A stretch of 24,876 nt of DNA from Bacteroidales bacterium UBA3754 (GTDB lineage Bacteria; Bacteroidota; Bacteroidia; Bacteroidales; UBA1715), in assembly GCA_002371705.1 (NCBI GenBank), contig DFGI01000084.1, positions 1 through 24,876 of the forward strand, written 5' to 3'. Position 1 is the first letter of the stretch; each line of letters starts with the position of its first letter. This document shows positions 8,503 through 15,851 of this stretch, in pieces. Made by a program: the position numbers and the translations under genes. Below the pieces are notes generated by a model, which was not told the origin of the DNA, searched no databases, and saw nothing but the letters and a program-made list of their open reading frames with translations.

Positions 8503-8530
8503 GTCGAGACGCGATTAATCGCGCCTCGAC
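8503..8530. repeat. 28-nt near-perfect palindrome between hisA and the esterase gene
   Basis: The arms GTCGAG-A-CGCGAT (8503-8515) and ATCGCG-C-CTCGAC (8518-8530) are complementary except for one A/C mismatch, around a 2-nt centre. The element is much more GC-rich than its surroundings. It begins 10 nt after the esterase stop on the minus strand but has no T-run, so it is not a classic terminator. The core resembles the GAGACGCG...CGCGTCTC palindromes that I recall as dispersed repeats in other bacterial genomes. It could be a REP-like copy, a 3'-end stabilising hairpin, or an operator near hisA. Confidence 0.85.
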
Positions 8531-8540
8531 GGACATAGAA

Positions 8541-11500
8541 TTATTTTACCATTACTTGTTGCACAACAACCTCATTGCCAGCAGTCATTTTCACAACATA
8601 CACGCCAGCACGCAATGACTGATTGAACGCAAATTCCCCATTTTCGCCTGCCGTGCTTGCCTTTGCAACAGAATGACCATTCATATCAAACACATCGAAC
8701 GAAACCAAACGAGCTTCGGTGTCATATTTCACTGTAATAGAAGAATATTCATTGCCAAACGCCGTCATTGACGATGACGAGTTTTCTATCGAAGGAACAG
8801 CAACCGTTTCCTTCTTTGTAACACCAAGAATATCAATGTAATCGAATGACATCCATTTCCACGATGCCTTGATTTGAATGGTATTTTCACCCTCTTTCAA
8901 TGGAACTTTCGTAGTATAAACACTCCACACTGTGGATTCAAACATCATTCCTTCCACTTGTTTTCCGTTCACAATCAAATCCTGTCCTTTAGGAGCCTGA
9001 TAATTACACATATAGCCGATAAAAATCTCGTATGTGCCATCCTTCGGAGCAACAATACCATTAAACGTAACGGTTTCAAATTCAGTCACATCCAAATATT
9101 TTCCATTACTGCAATTTTTATCGTTCACCACGCCGCCACTGCCGACCAATACAGCATCTTCAGCTTCAAAACGGGCTTTCGAAAGATTTGTCACAATCAC
9201 AGTAAAATTATCTGACTGCGTGTATTCGCCATCAACATACACACGGGCAAAAAACGTGTATTCACCCTCAGTAGCAGGAACTTGCCAAGCATATACTGAT
9301 GACAATTCCGTGAATTCAGCAATAGAAGCCTCTTCCCCTACACAATATAACTCTATTTTTTCCAGCGTCTTTCCTTCCGGAACAGTCGCATTCACATTAA
9401 TCTTGAACGTTTCGTTTGGCGACGCGAAGTTTCCGAGGTCGGCACTTAACTCCCCCAATGCTCGTTCCTCCACCCCAAGAATATCAATGTAGTCGAACGA
9501 CATCCATTTCCACGACGCGCCAATTGTGATTGTGTTCATACCTTTATCCAACGGCAACGTCATTTTATAAATATCCCACGTTTCCGAAGTAAATTCAATT
9601 TCGCCGTAGCTTACGCCGTTAACCGAAATACTTTGGCGTTTTGGTGCCTCGAAATTACACATATATTTAATGTATATTGGATATTCGCCAGCTTCGGGAG
9701 CATAAATATTTTTAAACGTCAATGTTACAAAATCGTGGAGAGCCATATATTTTCCGCCACTGCATGTTTCATCGTTGGTAGCAGCGCTGCCGCCTGCATC
9801 GCTATCAACCAAGATAGCTTTTTCAGCCTCGAAGCGGACTTTTTTCTGGTCAGTCACAATCAACGTGAGCGTGTCGGATTTCGCGAAATCGTCATTATTA
9901 TTATATACGATTCCCGAAAATTTGTATTCGCCAAGATTTTCGGCTGCCGTCCATTTGTAGGTAAACGGTATTTCCGTTAACGTGGCAATTTGTTCGTCGC
10001 CCAAGAACAACTCAACTTTTGTGACCTCAAAACCGCCCGGAGCAGTCGCATTTGTTTCAATTTCCATTTCATCACCCGGATTTGCCAAGATTCCCGACAC
10101 TGAGTTCAGATTGATTCTTGGTTTAGGAGGAATCACGTGAAACGAAATTTTTGATTGCTCCACATTTTCAGGATTCTGATTATCAACAACTTTTAATGTA
10201 TATTCGCAATCTTCCGTCATCAAAAATTTAGCAGAAGCATTTGCATCAACACGTTCATCGTTCAAATATACCGTTGCATCGCCACCAGTTTTCCACGAGA
10301 ACGTAACAAACGTACCACCTTCAACTGTTAGAGGATTTTCGTCAACATTTTTTCCTTCCGACGAAGTGAAGTCAACAATTCCAAATTCGGCAGGTTGCAA
10401 ATCAATATAAAATGGACCAACAGGCAAGAACAAATCGCCAACTTTTCCATACAGATTCAATCCGCCCGGGCATCTATCCCACGCATAGCGGATAGCCGCG
10501 ATTTTTTCATCGCATGAAACCGTAACTTTATTATCTGCCAAAACAGCATTTGCGTACTTCAATTTACCCGATTCCGTAAGAACCGAAAACCATTTTATTT
10601 CGTTTGTTTCAAGCGGAGTCGCAACGATTTTGCTATCTTCGGTCTTCACATATTCCTGACACACAAGCCCTTCGCCTATATTATCAAATGATATTGTGAC
10701 CGAACCATTTTCATTCACCACATAACTTTTCACATCTGGACTATATCCATTGATTGCCTCGCCATACACCAATTTCCGTGCGGCAAGCGCCAAACGTGCA
10801 CCAATGGTCTGTTTGTCAGTTGGATGGATATTTCCCGCCAAACCAGCGTCAATAGTGATGATTTGTGCAGAATTACTCAACAGAGAAAGACATTTTGTTT
10901 GTTCGTTACGCATTGTCACCCACGCATGCGAAGCCTGTGGCGTTGAAGTCGGAATAAACTCATTGTCTTTTGTGGAACGAACTTCAGAAATATAGTTTGG
11001 CAACTGAACCCAAATCACAGGGAAATCACCGATTCCCCATAATTCACGGTACGAAGTAATCATTTTAGAAAATTGCTGACTATATAGTTTTGCATCATCA
11101 TCACCGTCGCAGTTCGACTCCGCCTGATACCACAGCATCGCCTTGAATGGCAAGCCAATAAGCGGATTCACCATTTTATTGAAAATCTTAGTCGGTTGTC
11201 GTTCATCTTCGCCGGCAGCAAGCACAACATCCTGCTCGTCGTAGCCAAGCATTTCCTTACTCATCCACGCCTCCACGCGCGCACCGCCATACGAATTGTT
11301 TAAGATTCCTATAGGCATATCTTTATATGCATCAAGTTTTTTCAGTTCCAACACGAAGAAATAGGCCGCTGCGGAAAAATTACCAACATTATTTGGCGTT
11401 GTAGGTCTCCACGTAACCGTTGGAAGTTCATCAGTAGGCTCGTAGGCAACGCCTTTCGCAATTTTCATCTGACGAATGGTATTGTCAGTCGCAGCCGTTT

Positions 11501-11912
11501 TAACAGCCTCGTAATCATTACATTGACGAACCTCAAGTTCCATATTCGATTGGCCCGAGCAATAGAACACCTCGCCGAAGTACACATCTTTGTAGGTTTT
11601 GGCAACTTCGCCGTTTACCGAAAAATTCATTTCGTACGGCCCCCCGTAATTAGTGGAAGGGAAAATCACCTTCCATTTCCCATTTTCGTCGGCAACCGCT
11701 TCAGAAGATTCTATGCCATTCCATTCTGCTTTCACTTTTGCGCCAGCATCGGCAGTTCCCCAGATAGGAACCTCCATTCCATACTGCAAAACCATACCAG
11801 CCTGAAACAATGGACTTGTCTTAAAATTTTGCGCATTCACAACATTTGAAAAATTAAGGATTCCTGCCAATGCAAGACAACCAAACAACAAATTTTTTCT
11901 TTTCATATTCAT
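8541..11912 (-). CDS. Secreted sialate O-acetylesterase with tandem Ig-CBM modules and T9SS tail
   Basis: A 1123-aa exported esterase likely to remove O-acetyl groups from sialic acids or other acetylated glycans. A signal peptide covers ~1-28 (ending NVVNAQ). The SASA/SGNH catalytic domain spans ~30-505, with the nucleophile block YCSGQSNMELE (Ser122), PIGILNNSYGGARVEAWMS, LWYQAESNCDGD (family usually WYQGESN), VQLPNY, and the catalytic His363 in GNIHPTDKQ. Beta-sandwich linkers follow. Then come two tandem copies, 217 residues apart, of an Ig-like domain plus a CBM6/35-like domain (Ig ~596-690, CBM ~692-815; Ig ~816-910, CBM ~912-1033). Both CBMs start RFEAE and end ASWKWMSFDYIDILGV. Residues ~1045-1123 are a T9SS type A tail (FDVFDMNGHSVAKA, GVYVVKM). 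Start at 11912 (MNMKRK); ATG 11906 is also possible. It is divergent from a MerR-type gene. Confidence 0.93.
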   Translation of the reverse strand: MNMKRKNLLFGCLALAGILNFSNVVNAQNFKTSPLFQAGMVLQYGMEVPIWGTADAGAKVKAEWNGIESSEAVADENGKWKVIFPSTNYGGPYEMNFSVNGEVAKTYKDVYFGEVFYCSGQSNMELEVRQCNDYEAVKTAATDNTIRQMKIAKGVAYEPTDELPTVTWRPTTPNNVGNFSAAAYFFVLELKKLDAYKDMPIGILNNSYGGARVEAWMSKEMLGYDEQDVVLAAGEDERQPTKIFNKMVNPLIGLPFKAMLWYQAESNCDGDDDAKLYSQQFSKMITSYRELWGIGDFPVIWVQLPNYISEVRSTKDNEFIPTSTPQASHAWVTMRNEQTKCLSLLSNSAQIITIDAGLAGNIHPTDKQTIGARLALAARKLVYGEAINGYSPDVKSYVVNENGSVTISFDNIGEGLVCQEYVKTEDSKIVATPLETNEIKWFSVLTESGKLKYANAVLADNKVTVSCDEKIAAIRYAWDRCPGGLNLYGKVGDLFLPVGPFYIDLQPAEFGIVDFTSSEGKNVDENPLTVEGGTFVTFSWKTGGDATVYLNDERVDANASAKFLMTEDCEYTLKVVDNQNPENVEQSKISFHVIPPKPRINLNSVSGILANPGDEMEIETNATAPGGFEVTKVELFLGDEQIATLTEIPFTYKWTAAENLGEYKFSGIVYNNNDDFAKSDTLTLIVTDQKKVRFEAEKAILVDSDAGGSAATNDETCSGGKYMALHDFVTLTFKNIYAPEAGEYPIYIKYMCNFEAPKRQSISVNGVSYGEIEFTSETWDIYKMTLPLDKGMNTITIGASWKWMSFDYIDILGVEERALGELSADLGNFASPNETFKINVNATVPEGKTLEKIELYCVGEEASIAEFTELSSVYAWQVPATEGEYTFFARVYVDGEYTQSDNFTVIVTNLSKARFEAEDAVLVGSGGVVNDKNCSNGKYLDVTEFETVTFNGIVAPKDGTYEIFIGYMCNYQAPKGQDLIVNGKQVEGMMFESTVWSVYTTKVPLKEGENTIQIKASWKWMSFDYIDILGVTKKETVAVPSIENSSSSMTAFGNEYSSITVKYDTEARLVSFDVFDMNGHSVAKASTAGENGEFAFNQSLRAGVYVVKMTAGNEVVVQQVMVK
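8814..10127 (-). repeat. Internal tandem duplication of Ig-CBM modules (two ~650-nt copies)
   Basis: Coding repeat inside the esterase gene. Copy 1 is about 9468-10127 and copy 2 about 8814-9467. The best-conserved part, ASWKWMSFDYIDILGV, is identical in protein and about 651 nt apart, while the Ig parts have diverged more. It reflects duplication of a carbohydrate-binding unit. Confidence 0.85.
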
Positions 11913-11937
11913 CTATCCAATAAAATCAAACAAAAAC

Positions 11938-11970
11938 TTTGTACGAAAATACAATTTTTATCTATATTTA
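11938..11970 (+). promoter_or_regulatory. Promoter of the MerR-type gene (TTTG-N21-TATATTTA)
   Basis: TTTG at 11938-11941 and TATATTTA at 11963-11970 are separated by 21 nt, within the spacing known for Bacteroidota housekeeping promoters; only the last base of the -7 box differs from TAnnTTTG. The ATG follows 21 nt after the box. Confidence 0.55.
11944..11951 (-). promoter_or_regulatory. Candidate -7 box of the esterase gene, inside the divergent promoter
   Basis: On the minus strand this reads TATTTTCG, one mismatch from TAnnTTTG, about 31 nt before the esterase ATG. It lies between the -33 and -7 elements of the oppositely directed MerR-type promoter, so the two cannot easily be occupied together. 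Confidence 0.4.
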
Positions 11971-11991
11971 CACCTCAAAAATTTAGATTTT

Positions 11992-12327
11992 ATGAAAAAT
12001 ATAGAATTAGCCCCCGACAAAATGTTCTACACGATTGGCGAAGTTGCCAAAATGTTTGACGAAAACACCTCGCTCATCCGTTTTTGGGAAAAGGAATTCG
12101 ACATAATCAAGCCAAAGAAGAACGCCAAAGGCAACCGTCAGTTCACGCCAGCCGACATCGAAAACTTCAAGTTGATACATTATTATGTAAAGGATTTGGG
12201 ATTAACGCTCGAAGGTGCTAAACGCAAATTGCAGGAAGATTCCGACGAAGGCGTTGCCAAAATGAAGATTGTGGAGAAACTTACTGCCATTAAAGCTCGA
12301 CTGAATGAGTTGAAGGAAAATTTATAA
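11992..12327 (+). CDS. MerR-family transcriptional regulator
   Basis: A small DNA-binding protein of 111 aa. Residues ~11-80 form a MerR-type winged helix-turn-helix: MFYTIGEVAKMFDENTSLIR, FWEKEFDIIKPKKNAKGNRQ, FTPADIENFKLIHYYVKDLG, then TLEGAKRKLQED. Residues ~85-111 are a short helix suited to antiparallel dimerisation (MKIVEKLTAIKARLNELKEN). There is no effector domain and no cysteine cluster, so it belongs with the short MerR regulators common in Bacteroidota rather than metal or drug sensors. MerR proteins typically bind between promoter elements. The closest candidate target is the overlapping divergent promoter with the esterase gene, and autoregulation is likely (inference). The lipoprotein gene begins 23 nt downstream and may be on the same mRNA. 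Confidence 0.9.
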   Translation: MKNIELAPDKMFYTIGEVAKMFDENTSLIRFWEKEFDIIKPKKNAKGNRQFTPADIENFKLIHYYVKDLGLTLEGAKRKLQEDSDEGVAKMKIVEKLTAIKARLNELKENL

Positions 12328-12350
12328 TTGAGAATTGACAATTGAGAATT
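12326..12350. repeat. Short direct repeat AATTGAGAATT, two copies
   Basis: AATTGAGAATT occurs at 12326-12336 and again at 12340-12350, with a 14-nt period. The first copy overlaps the MerR-type stop codon and the second ends at the next ATG. I recall similar ATTGAGAATT runs in intergenic DNA of other Bacteroidota. Confidence 0.8.
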
Positions 12351-12872
12351 ATGAAAAAACTTATTTTTATGGCTTTATTAGCCTCAGTTTCTTATTTCGC
12401 AATGATTAGTTGTGACGACAAAAACGACAACCCACAGCCGTCGTATACAGTTTTCTATAATGACAACGACAACGGGAAAATCACCATTTCAGAAAAAAAT
12501 ATCATCACAATCATATACACGTATGATACGCAAACAAGCAATATTACGGGCATGACTGCATACATAAATTGCGAAGGAATGGAGTTTTATAATGAGGATG
12601 GCGAAATAATGTCAAAAGAAGAAGTTGTGAAAACGTATAATAATGGAATAGATCCAAATTATTCCAGTGTTTCATATAATGGAGTTATGGCAACAATCAC
12701 CTATAGAGAAGCATTATATAAACAATATGGGAATCGAGAAAATGTAAGATTACTGTATGAAAATGAAAATTTTTTGCTTGTATTTCCTCCAATACCCATT
12801 GAAGCACAATGCTATGAAGATGAAAGCAGACATGAATTCAACGATGACAATAGTATTGTCCACCTTCTTTAG
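12351..12872 (+). CDS. Small lipoprotein, probably surface-exposed (copy 1 of a pair)
   Basis: A 173-aa lipoprotein of unknown function. ATG 12351 is chosen; a TTG at 12342 would add three residues but lies in the AATTGAGAATT repeat. The signal peptide is MKKLIFMALLASVSYFAMIS with Cys21 as the lipidated residue. The mature protein begins CDDKNDNPQPS, an acidic stretch resembling the lipoprotein export signal that sends Bacteroidota lipoproteins to the cell surface. The rest is polar, tyrosine- and asparagine-rich and predicted mainly beta (TIIYTYDTQTSNITGMTAYI). No known domain was recognised. The first 39 nt match the next gene at 37 positions, so the two signal peptides share a recent origin, while the mature parts are hard to align. 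It has no clear promoter of its own. Confidence 0.75.
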   Translation: MKKLIFMALLASVSYFAMISCDDKNDNPQPSYTVFYNDNDNGKITISEKNIITIIYTYDTQTSNITGMTAYINCEGMEFYNEDGEIMSKEEVVKTYNNGIDPNYSSVSYNGVMATITYREALYKQYGNRENVRLLYENENFLLVFPPIPIEAQCYEDESRHEFNDDNSIVHLL

Positions 12873-12930
12873 TTTTTGCAAAAATCTAATAAAAACTGAC
12901 GAATCGTTATCTAAAACCACAAAATAATTC

Positions 12931-12938
12931 TATATTTG
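12931..12938 (+). promoter_or_regulatory. Candidate -7 box of the second lipoprotein gene
   Basis: TATATTTG is a full match to TAnnTTTG, 52 nt before the ATG at 12991. No convincing -33 TTTG is found at the usual spacing. The 118-nt gap holding it is AT-rich and contains nothing else I can name. Confidence 0.5.
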
Positions 12939-12990
12939 CAAAGTTCTTAATTAAAATTTATTATTTGTTTAACTTAAATTTATTAAAACA

Positions 12991-13509
12991 ATGAAAAAAC
13001 GTATTTTTATGGCTTTATTAGCCGCAGTTGCAAGTTTTGCTTTCACTAGTTGTGGTGACAAAGATGATGATCCAAAACCATCTGGTTCAGTTGCGACAAA
13101 AGCAAGTTATAATGAATCAAACACAGGTTGTTATGTAGAATTTCCACAACCAGAAACAGAATTAGGTGCATCATCAACAAAAATTGAATGGAAATGGGAT
13201 TCTAATGGAAAAGTTACTGAATACTCATCAACCGTAACTTGTACATCAGCTGCTATTGCAAAAATCTCTTATGAAACTTACATGAGAGAAAAAGATGGTA
13301 TTAACGAAGAGGGTATTAAATCTGTCAAACAATCTGGAAACAATATCTACGTTGAATACGAAATTGATGAAAACATAGACACAAAAGAGGAAGCGATTTT
13401 AGCAGCAAAAGGAATAGCTTACGCAAATGGTGTTGAAGGTATTTCCTTAGAAGATTTGATACCTTCAGATTTCACAATTGATGATTTAGGAGATGAGCTA
13501 TCTGAATAA
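12991..13509 (+). CDS. Small lipoprotein, probably surface-exposed (copy 2 of a pair)
   Basis: A 172-aa lipoprotein of unknown function. The signal peptide MKKRIFMALLAAVASFAFTS leads to Cys21, followed by GDKDDDPKPSG, an acidic run of the surface-export type. The mature part contains ASYNESNTGCYVEFP, IEWKWDSNGKVTEYSST and an acidic C-terminus (LIPSDFTIDDLGDELSE). The codon use is AT-rich (GAA, AAA, GTT, TCA). It shares its signal region with the preceding gene almost base for base, and its mature part only loosely (both have a Trp/Tyr-Asp strand followed by a Thr-rich strand with one Cys). It has its own -7 box and ends in a strong terminator, so it can be expressed alone. No catalytic motif is visible. 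Confidence 0.8.
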   Translation: MKKRIFMALLAAVASFAFTSCGDKDDDPKPSGSVATKASYNESNTGCYVEFPQPETELGASSTKIEWKWDSNGKVTEYSSTVTCTSAAIAKISYETYMREKDGINEEGIKSVKQSGNNIYVEYEIDENIDTKEEAILAAKGIAYANGVEGISLEDLIPSDFTIDDLGDELSE

Positions 13510-13523
13510 TCATATTAACTTAT

Positions 13524-13557
13524 AAAAAAAGCAGACTCAAACGGGTCTGCTTTTTTT
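13524..13557. terminator. Bidirectional intrinsic terminator between lipoprotein 2 and rimO
   Basis: AAAAAAAGCAGAC (13524-13536) pairs with GTCTGCTTTTTTT (13545-13557) around an 8-nt loop. The long A- and T-runs on the two sides let it stop transcription from both directions; it ends 3 nt before the rimO stop codon. Confidence 0.93.
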
Positions 13558-13560
13558 GTG

Positions 13561-14847
13561 CTAATCCTGTACCGTTCCAATCAAATCATACACATCGGCA
13601 TCGGTAATTTTCACAGAATAAAAATTGCCAACTTGAAGATTTTTTGATTTGATAAAAACTTCATTATCAACCTCGTAGGCATCGTATTGTGTTCGTCCCA
13701 CAAAACCATCGTCTTCTTGTCTATCAATCAAAACCGAATACGTCTGCCCCACTCTGTTCTGGTTTTTCCGCAAAGAAATCTCCTGCTGGATATTCATTAT
13801 AATTTCCTGACGTTCCTGTTTTACCGATTCTGGAATTGTGTCTTTGTAATGTTCGCCAGCATACGTGCCCTCTTCGTGCGAATAAGTAAACACACCAAGT
13901 CGGTCAAATTCAGCTTGTTGCACAAAATCAACCAATTTTTGGAATTCCTTGTCGTTTTCCCCCGGATGACCAACAATCAACGTGGTACGCACCGCTATGT
14001 CTGGCACTTTTGTCTTCATTTCCTCCATCAGCGCAAACGTTTCCTGTTCGGAAAACGAACGGCGCATTTTCTTCAAAACCACATCCGAAGCGTGTTGGAA
14101 CGGAATATCAATGTAGTGGCACACTTTCGAAAGATGGTTCATTGAATCCAAAACCTCTTTCGGGAAATTATTCGGATATAAATAATGTAGCCGAATCCAT
14201 TCTATGCCATCAATTGTCTGTAACTGCTCGAGCAATTCAGCCAACATATTACGTTTGTACAAATCGTAGCCGAAAAACGACAAATCCTGTGCTATCAGCG
14301 AAAGTTCCTTTACTCCTTGTTGCGCCAAAAAGCGAGCCTCAGCAAGAATGTGTTCCATAGATTCCGAGACATAACCGCCTCGTATTGAAGGAATTGCGCA
14401 AAATGCGCACGAACGGTTGCATCCTTCCGCAAGTTTAAGGTACGCCAAGTGCTTAGGCGTGGTAATAACACGTTCCTGCAACAAATTTGTCTGTGTTTCC
14501 ACTTGTAGTTCGTGCAGAATATCAGCGAAACCGCGCGCACCAAAAAAAGAATCCACTTCGGGGATTTCGTCGCGCAATTCATTGGCATAACGTTGCGACA
14601 AACACCCCATCACATATAATTTCTTAATTTTTCCCGCATTTTTAGCCTGCACAGCGTGCAAAATCGTATCGATTGACTCCTGTTTTGCATCGTGTATGAA
14701 ACCACAGGTGTTAATTATTACAACATCGGTAAACGATTCAGAATCAAACAACAGCTTATACCCCATCGCCTGCAACTGACGGGCAAGATGCTCGGAATCA
14801 ACCGTATTTTTGGAACAACCAAGCGTTATAATGTTTACTGATTGCAT
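13561..14847 (-). CDS. rimO: Ribosomal protein S12 methylthiotransferase RimO
   Basis: A radical-SAM enzyme of 428 aa that adds a methylthio group to a conserved aspartate of ribosomal protein S12 (Asp88/89 in E. coli numbering). The N-terminal UPF0004 domain binds one Fe-S cluster through Cys11 (ITLGCSKNTVDSEH, the RimO form of the motif), Cys48 (INTCGF) and Cys82 (VMGCLSQRY). The radical-SAM cluster is bound by Cys143, Cys147 and Cys150 in EGCNRSCAFCAIPSIRGG. TTLIVGHPGE and FTYSHEEGTYAG are further family motifs. A TRAM domain forms the last ~65 residues (VLIDRQEDDGFVGRTQYDA). LGCSKN...VDSE and GTYA favour RimO over MiaB. It lies 10 nt downstream of purN and is almost certainly transcribed with it. 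Confidence 0.97.
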   Translation of the reverse strand: MQSVNIITLGCSKNTVDSEHLARQLQAMGYKLLFDSESFTDVVIINTCGFIHDAKQESIDTILHAVQAKNAGKIKKLYVMGCLSQRYANELRDEIPEVDSFFGARGFADILHELQVETQTNLLQERVITTPKHLAYLKLAEGCNRSCAFCAIPSIRGGYVSESMEHILAEARFLAQQGVKELSLIAQDLSFFGYDLYKRNMLAELLEQLQTIDGIEWIRLHYLYPNNFPKEVLDSMNHLSKVCHYIDIPFQHASDVVLKKMRRSFSEQETFALMEEMKTKVPDIAVRTTLIVGHPGENDKEFQKLVDFVQQAEFDRLGVFTYSHEEGTYAGEHYKDTIPESVKQERQEIIMNIQQEISLRKNQNRVGQTYSVLIDRQEDDGFVGRTQYDAYEVDNEVFIKSKNLQVGNFYSVKITDADVYDLIGTVQD

Positions 14848-14857
14848 TGTTCAATGG

Positions 14858-15424
14858 TTAAAAGTTCTCAACATATTCCTGAACTATCTTCGGATAATAT
14901 TGATATTCAAGACTATGGACACGCGCCGCCAACAATTCGGGTGTATCATTTTCTAAAACGGGACACGTAGTTTGGAACAAAGGCTTACCACTATCGTATT
15001 CTTCGTTCACCAAATGGATGGTAATTCCGCTTTCCGTTTCGTGGTTCGCCAAAACAGCTTCATGCACGTGGATGCCAAACATTCCTTTGCCACCGTATTT
15101 AGGCAACAAGGAAGGATGGATATTTATAATTTTGTTACGGTATGCATCAATCATCGTTTGCGGCAACAACATCATAAATCCTGCAAGTACAACAAAATCA
15201 ACCTGTTCCGCACGCATGGAATCCAAAATAGTAGAAGAATTCCACAATTCATCTTTTGAAAATACTGTCACAGGAACGTTCAAACGCTGCGCACGTGCTA
15301 TCACACCAGCTTTTGCATTGTTGCAATACACTCGTGTAACAATCATAGAAGTATGTTTATACGATTCTATTAAATTTTCGGCATTTGTACCTGAACCTGA
15401 GGCAAAAATTGCAATTTTTGGCAT
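14858..15424 (-). CDS. purN: Phosphoribosylglycinamide formyltransferase (PurN)
   Basis: A cytoplasmic purine-biosynthesis enzyme that formylates GAR to FGAR using 10-formyl-tetrahydrofolate. The start at ATG 15424 gives 188 aa (MPKIAIFASGSGTNAENLIE), the usual family length. An upstream ATG at 15463 would add 13 residues, but it overlaps the -7 box of a well-formed promoter. Catalytic Asn101 and His103 are in KIINIHPSLLPKYGGKGMFG, and Asp144 is in NEEYDSGKPLFQ. FASGSGTN is the phosphate-binding loop near the N-terminus. It is the first gene of a purN-rimO pair and divergent from the acpP-fabF-rnc cluster across a 171-nt gap. Confidence 0.96.
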   Translation of the reverse strand: MPKIAIFASGSGTNAENLIESYKHTSMIVTRVYCNNAKAGVIARAQRLNVPVTVFSKDELWNSSTILDSMRAEQVDFVVLAGFMMLLPQTMIDAYRNKIINIHPSLLPKYGGKGMFGIHVHEAVLANHETESGITIHLVNEEYDSGKPLFQTTCPVLENDTPELLAARVHSLEYQYYPKIVQEYVENF

Positions 15425-15460
15425 ATTTCTGTTAATATCTATTTGATAACTTTTTGCCTG

Positions 15461-15492
15461 CAAAAATATAAATATTTGAAATTCAATGCAAA
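15461..15492 (-). promoter_or_regulatory. Promoter of purN-rimO (TTTG-N20-TATTTTTG)
   Basis: On the minus strand, TTTG (15489-15492) is followed after 20 nt by TATTTTTG (15461-15468). Both elements and the spacing match the Bacteroidota vegetative promoter exactly. The predicted start of transcription is near 15455, about 30 nt before ATG 15424, which rules out the ATG at 15463 for this promoter. Confidence 0.7.
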
Positions 15493-15550
15493 AACTTTTT
15501 CAATAGTAAAAGATTGTATCATTTTTCTTTTTTGTATAAAAAAAAAGGCC

Positions 15551-15558
15551 TTTATTTG
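15551..15558 (+). promoter_or_regulatory. Possible -7 box of acpP-fabF-rnc
   Basis: TTTATTTG has one mismatch to TAnnTTTG, 37 nt before the acpP ATG. A TTTG at 15531-15534 is 16 nt upstream, shorter than the usual 19-21. Weak but suitably placed. Confidence 0.35.
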
Positions 15559-15595
15559 CAGACGAAAACATATTTAATAACTAAACTTAATTACT

Positions 15596-15832
15596 ATGTC
15601 AGAAATTGAATCAAAAGTAAAGGCTATTATTGTAGAGAAGCTCGGTGTAGATGCTTCTGAGGTAACAAACGAAGCTAACTTCACAAACGACTTAGGCGCT
15701 GATTCTTTGGATACAGTAGAATTGATTATGGAATTTGAAAAAGAATTTGGCATCACTATTCCTGATGATCAAGCTGATACTATCGCTACTGTAGGCGATG
15801 CTATTGCTTTCATCGAAAAAAATCAGAAATAA
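15596..15832 (+). CDS. acpP: Acyl carrier protein
   Basis: A 78-aa acidic four-helix carrier that holds growing fatty acyl chains in type II fatty-acid synthesis. Ser37 in NDLGADSLDTVELIMEFE is the attachment site for 4'-phosphopantetheine. The N-terminus MSEIESKVKAIIVEKLGVDA and the tail ATVGDAIAFIEKNQK are those of housekeeping ACP. It is followed 19 nt later by fabF, the standard primary-metabolism arrangement in Bacteroidota. Early codons favour GCT, GGC and GAA. Confidence 0.98.
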   Translation: MSEIESKVKAIIVEKLGVDASEVTNEANFTNDLGADSLDTVELIMEFEKEFGITIPDDQADTIATVGDAIAFIEKNQK

Positions 15833-15851
15833 GTAAAATCTCCTATATTCT

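Noticed and set aside
8503..8530. The palindrome as an intrinsic terminator of the esterase gene
   Set aside because: No T-run follows the hairpin on either strand, unlike the two real terminators in the window.
7912..8538. A 208-codon plus-strand frame opposite hisA
   Set aside because: It lies within the highly conserved hisA gene on the other strand and shows no recognisable motif.
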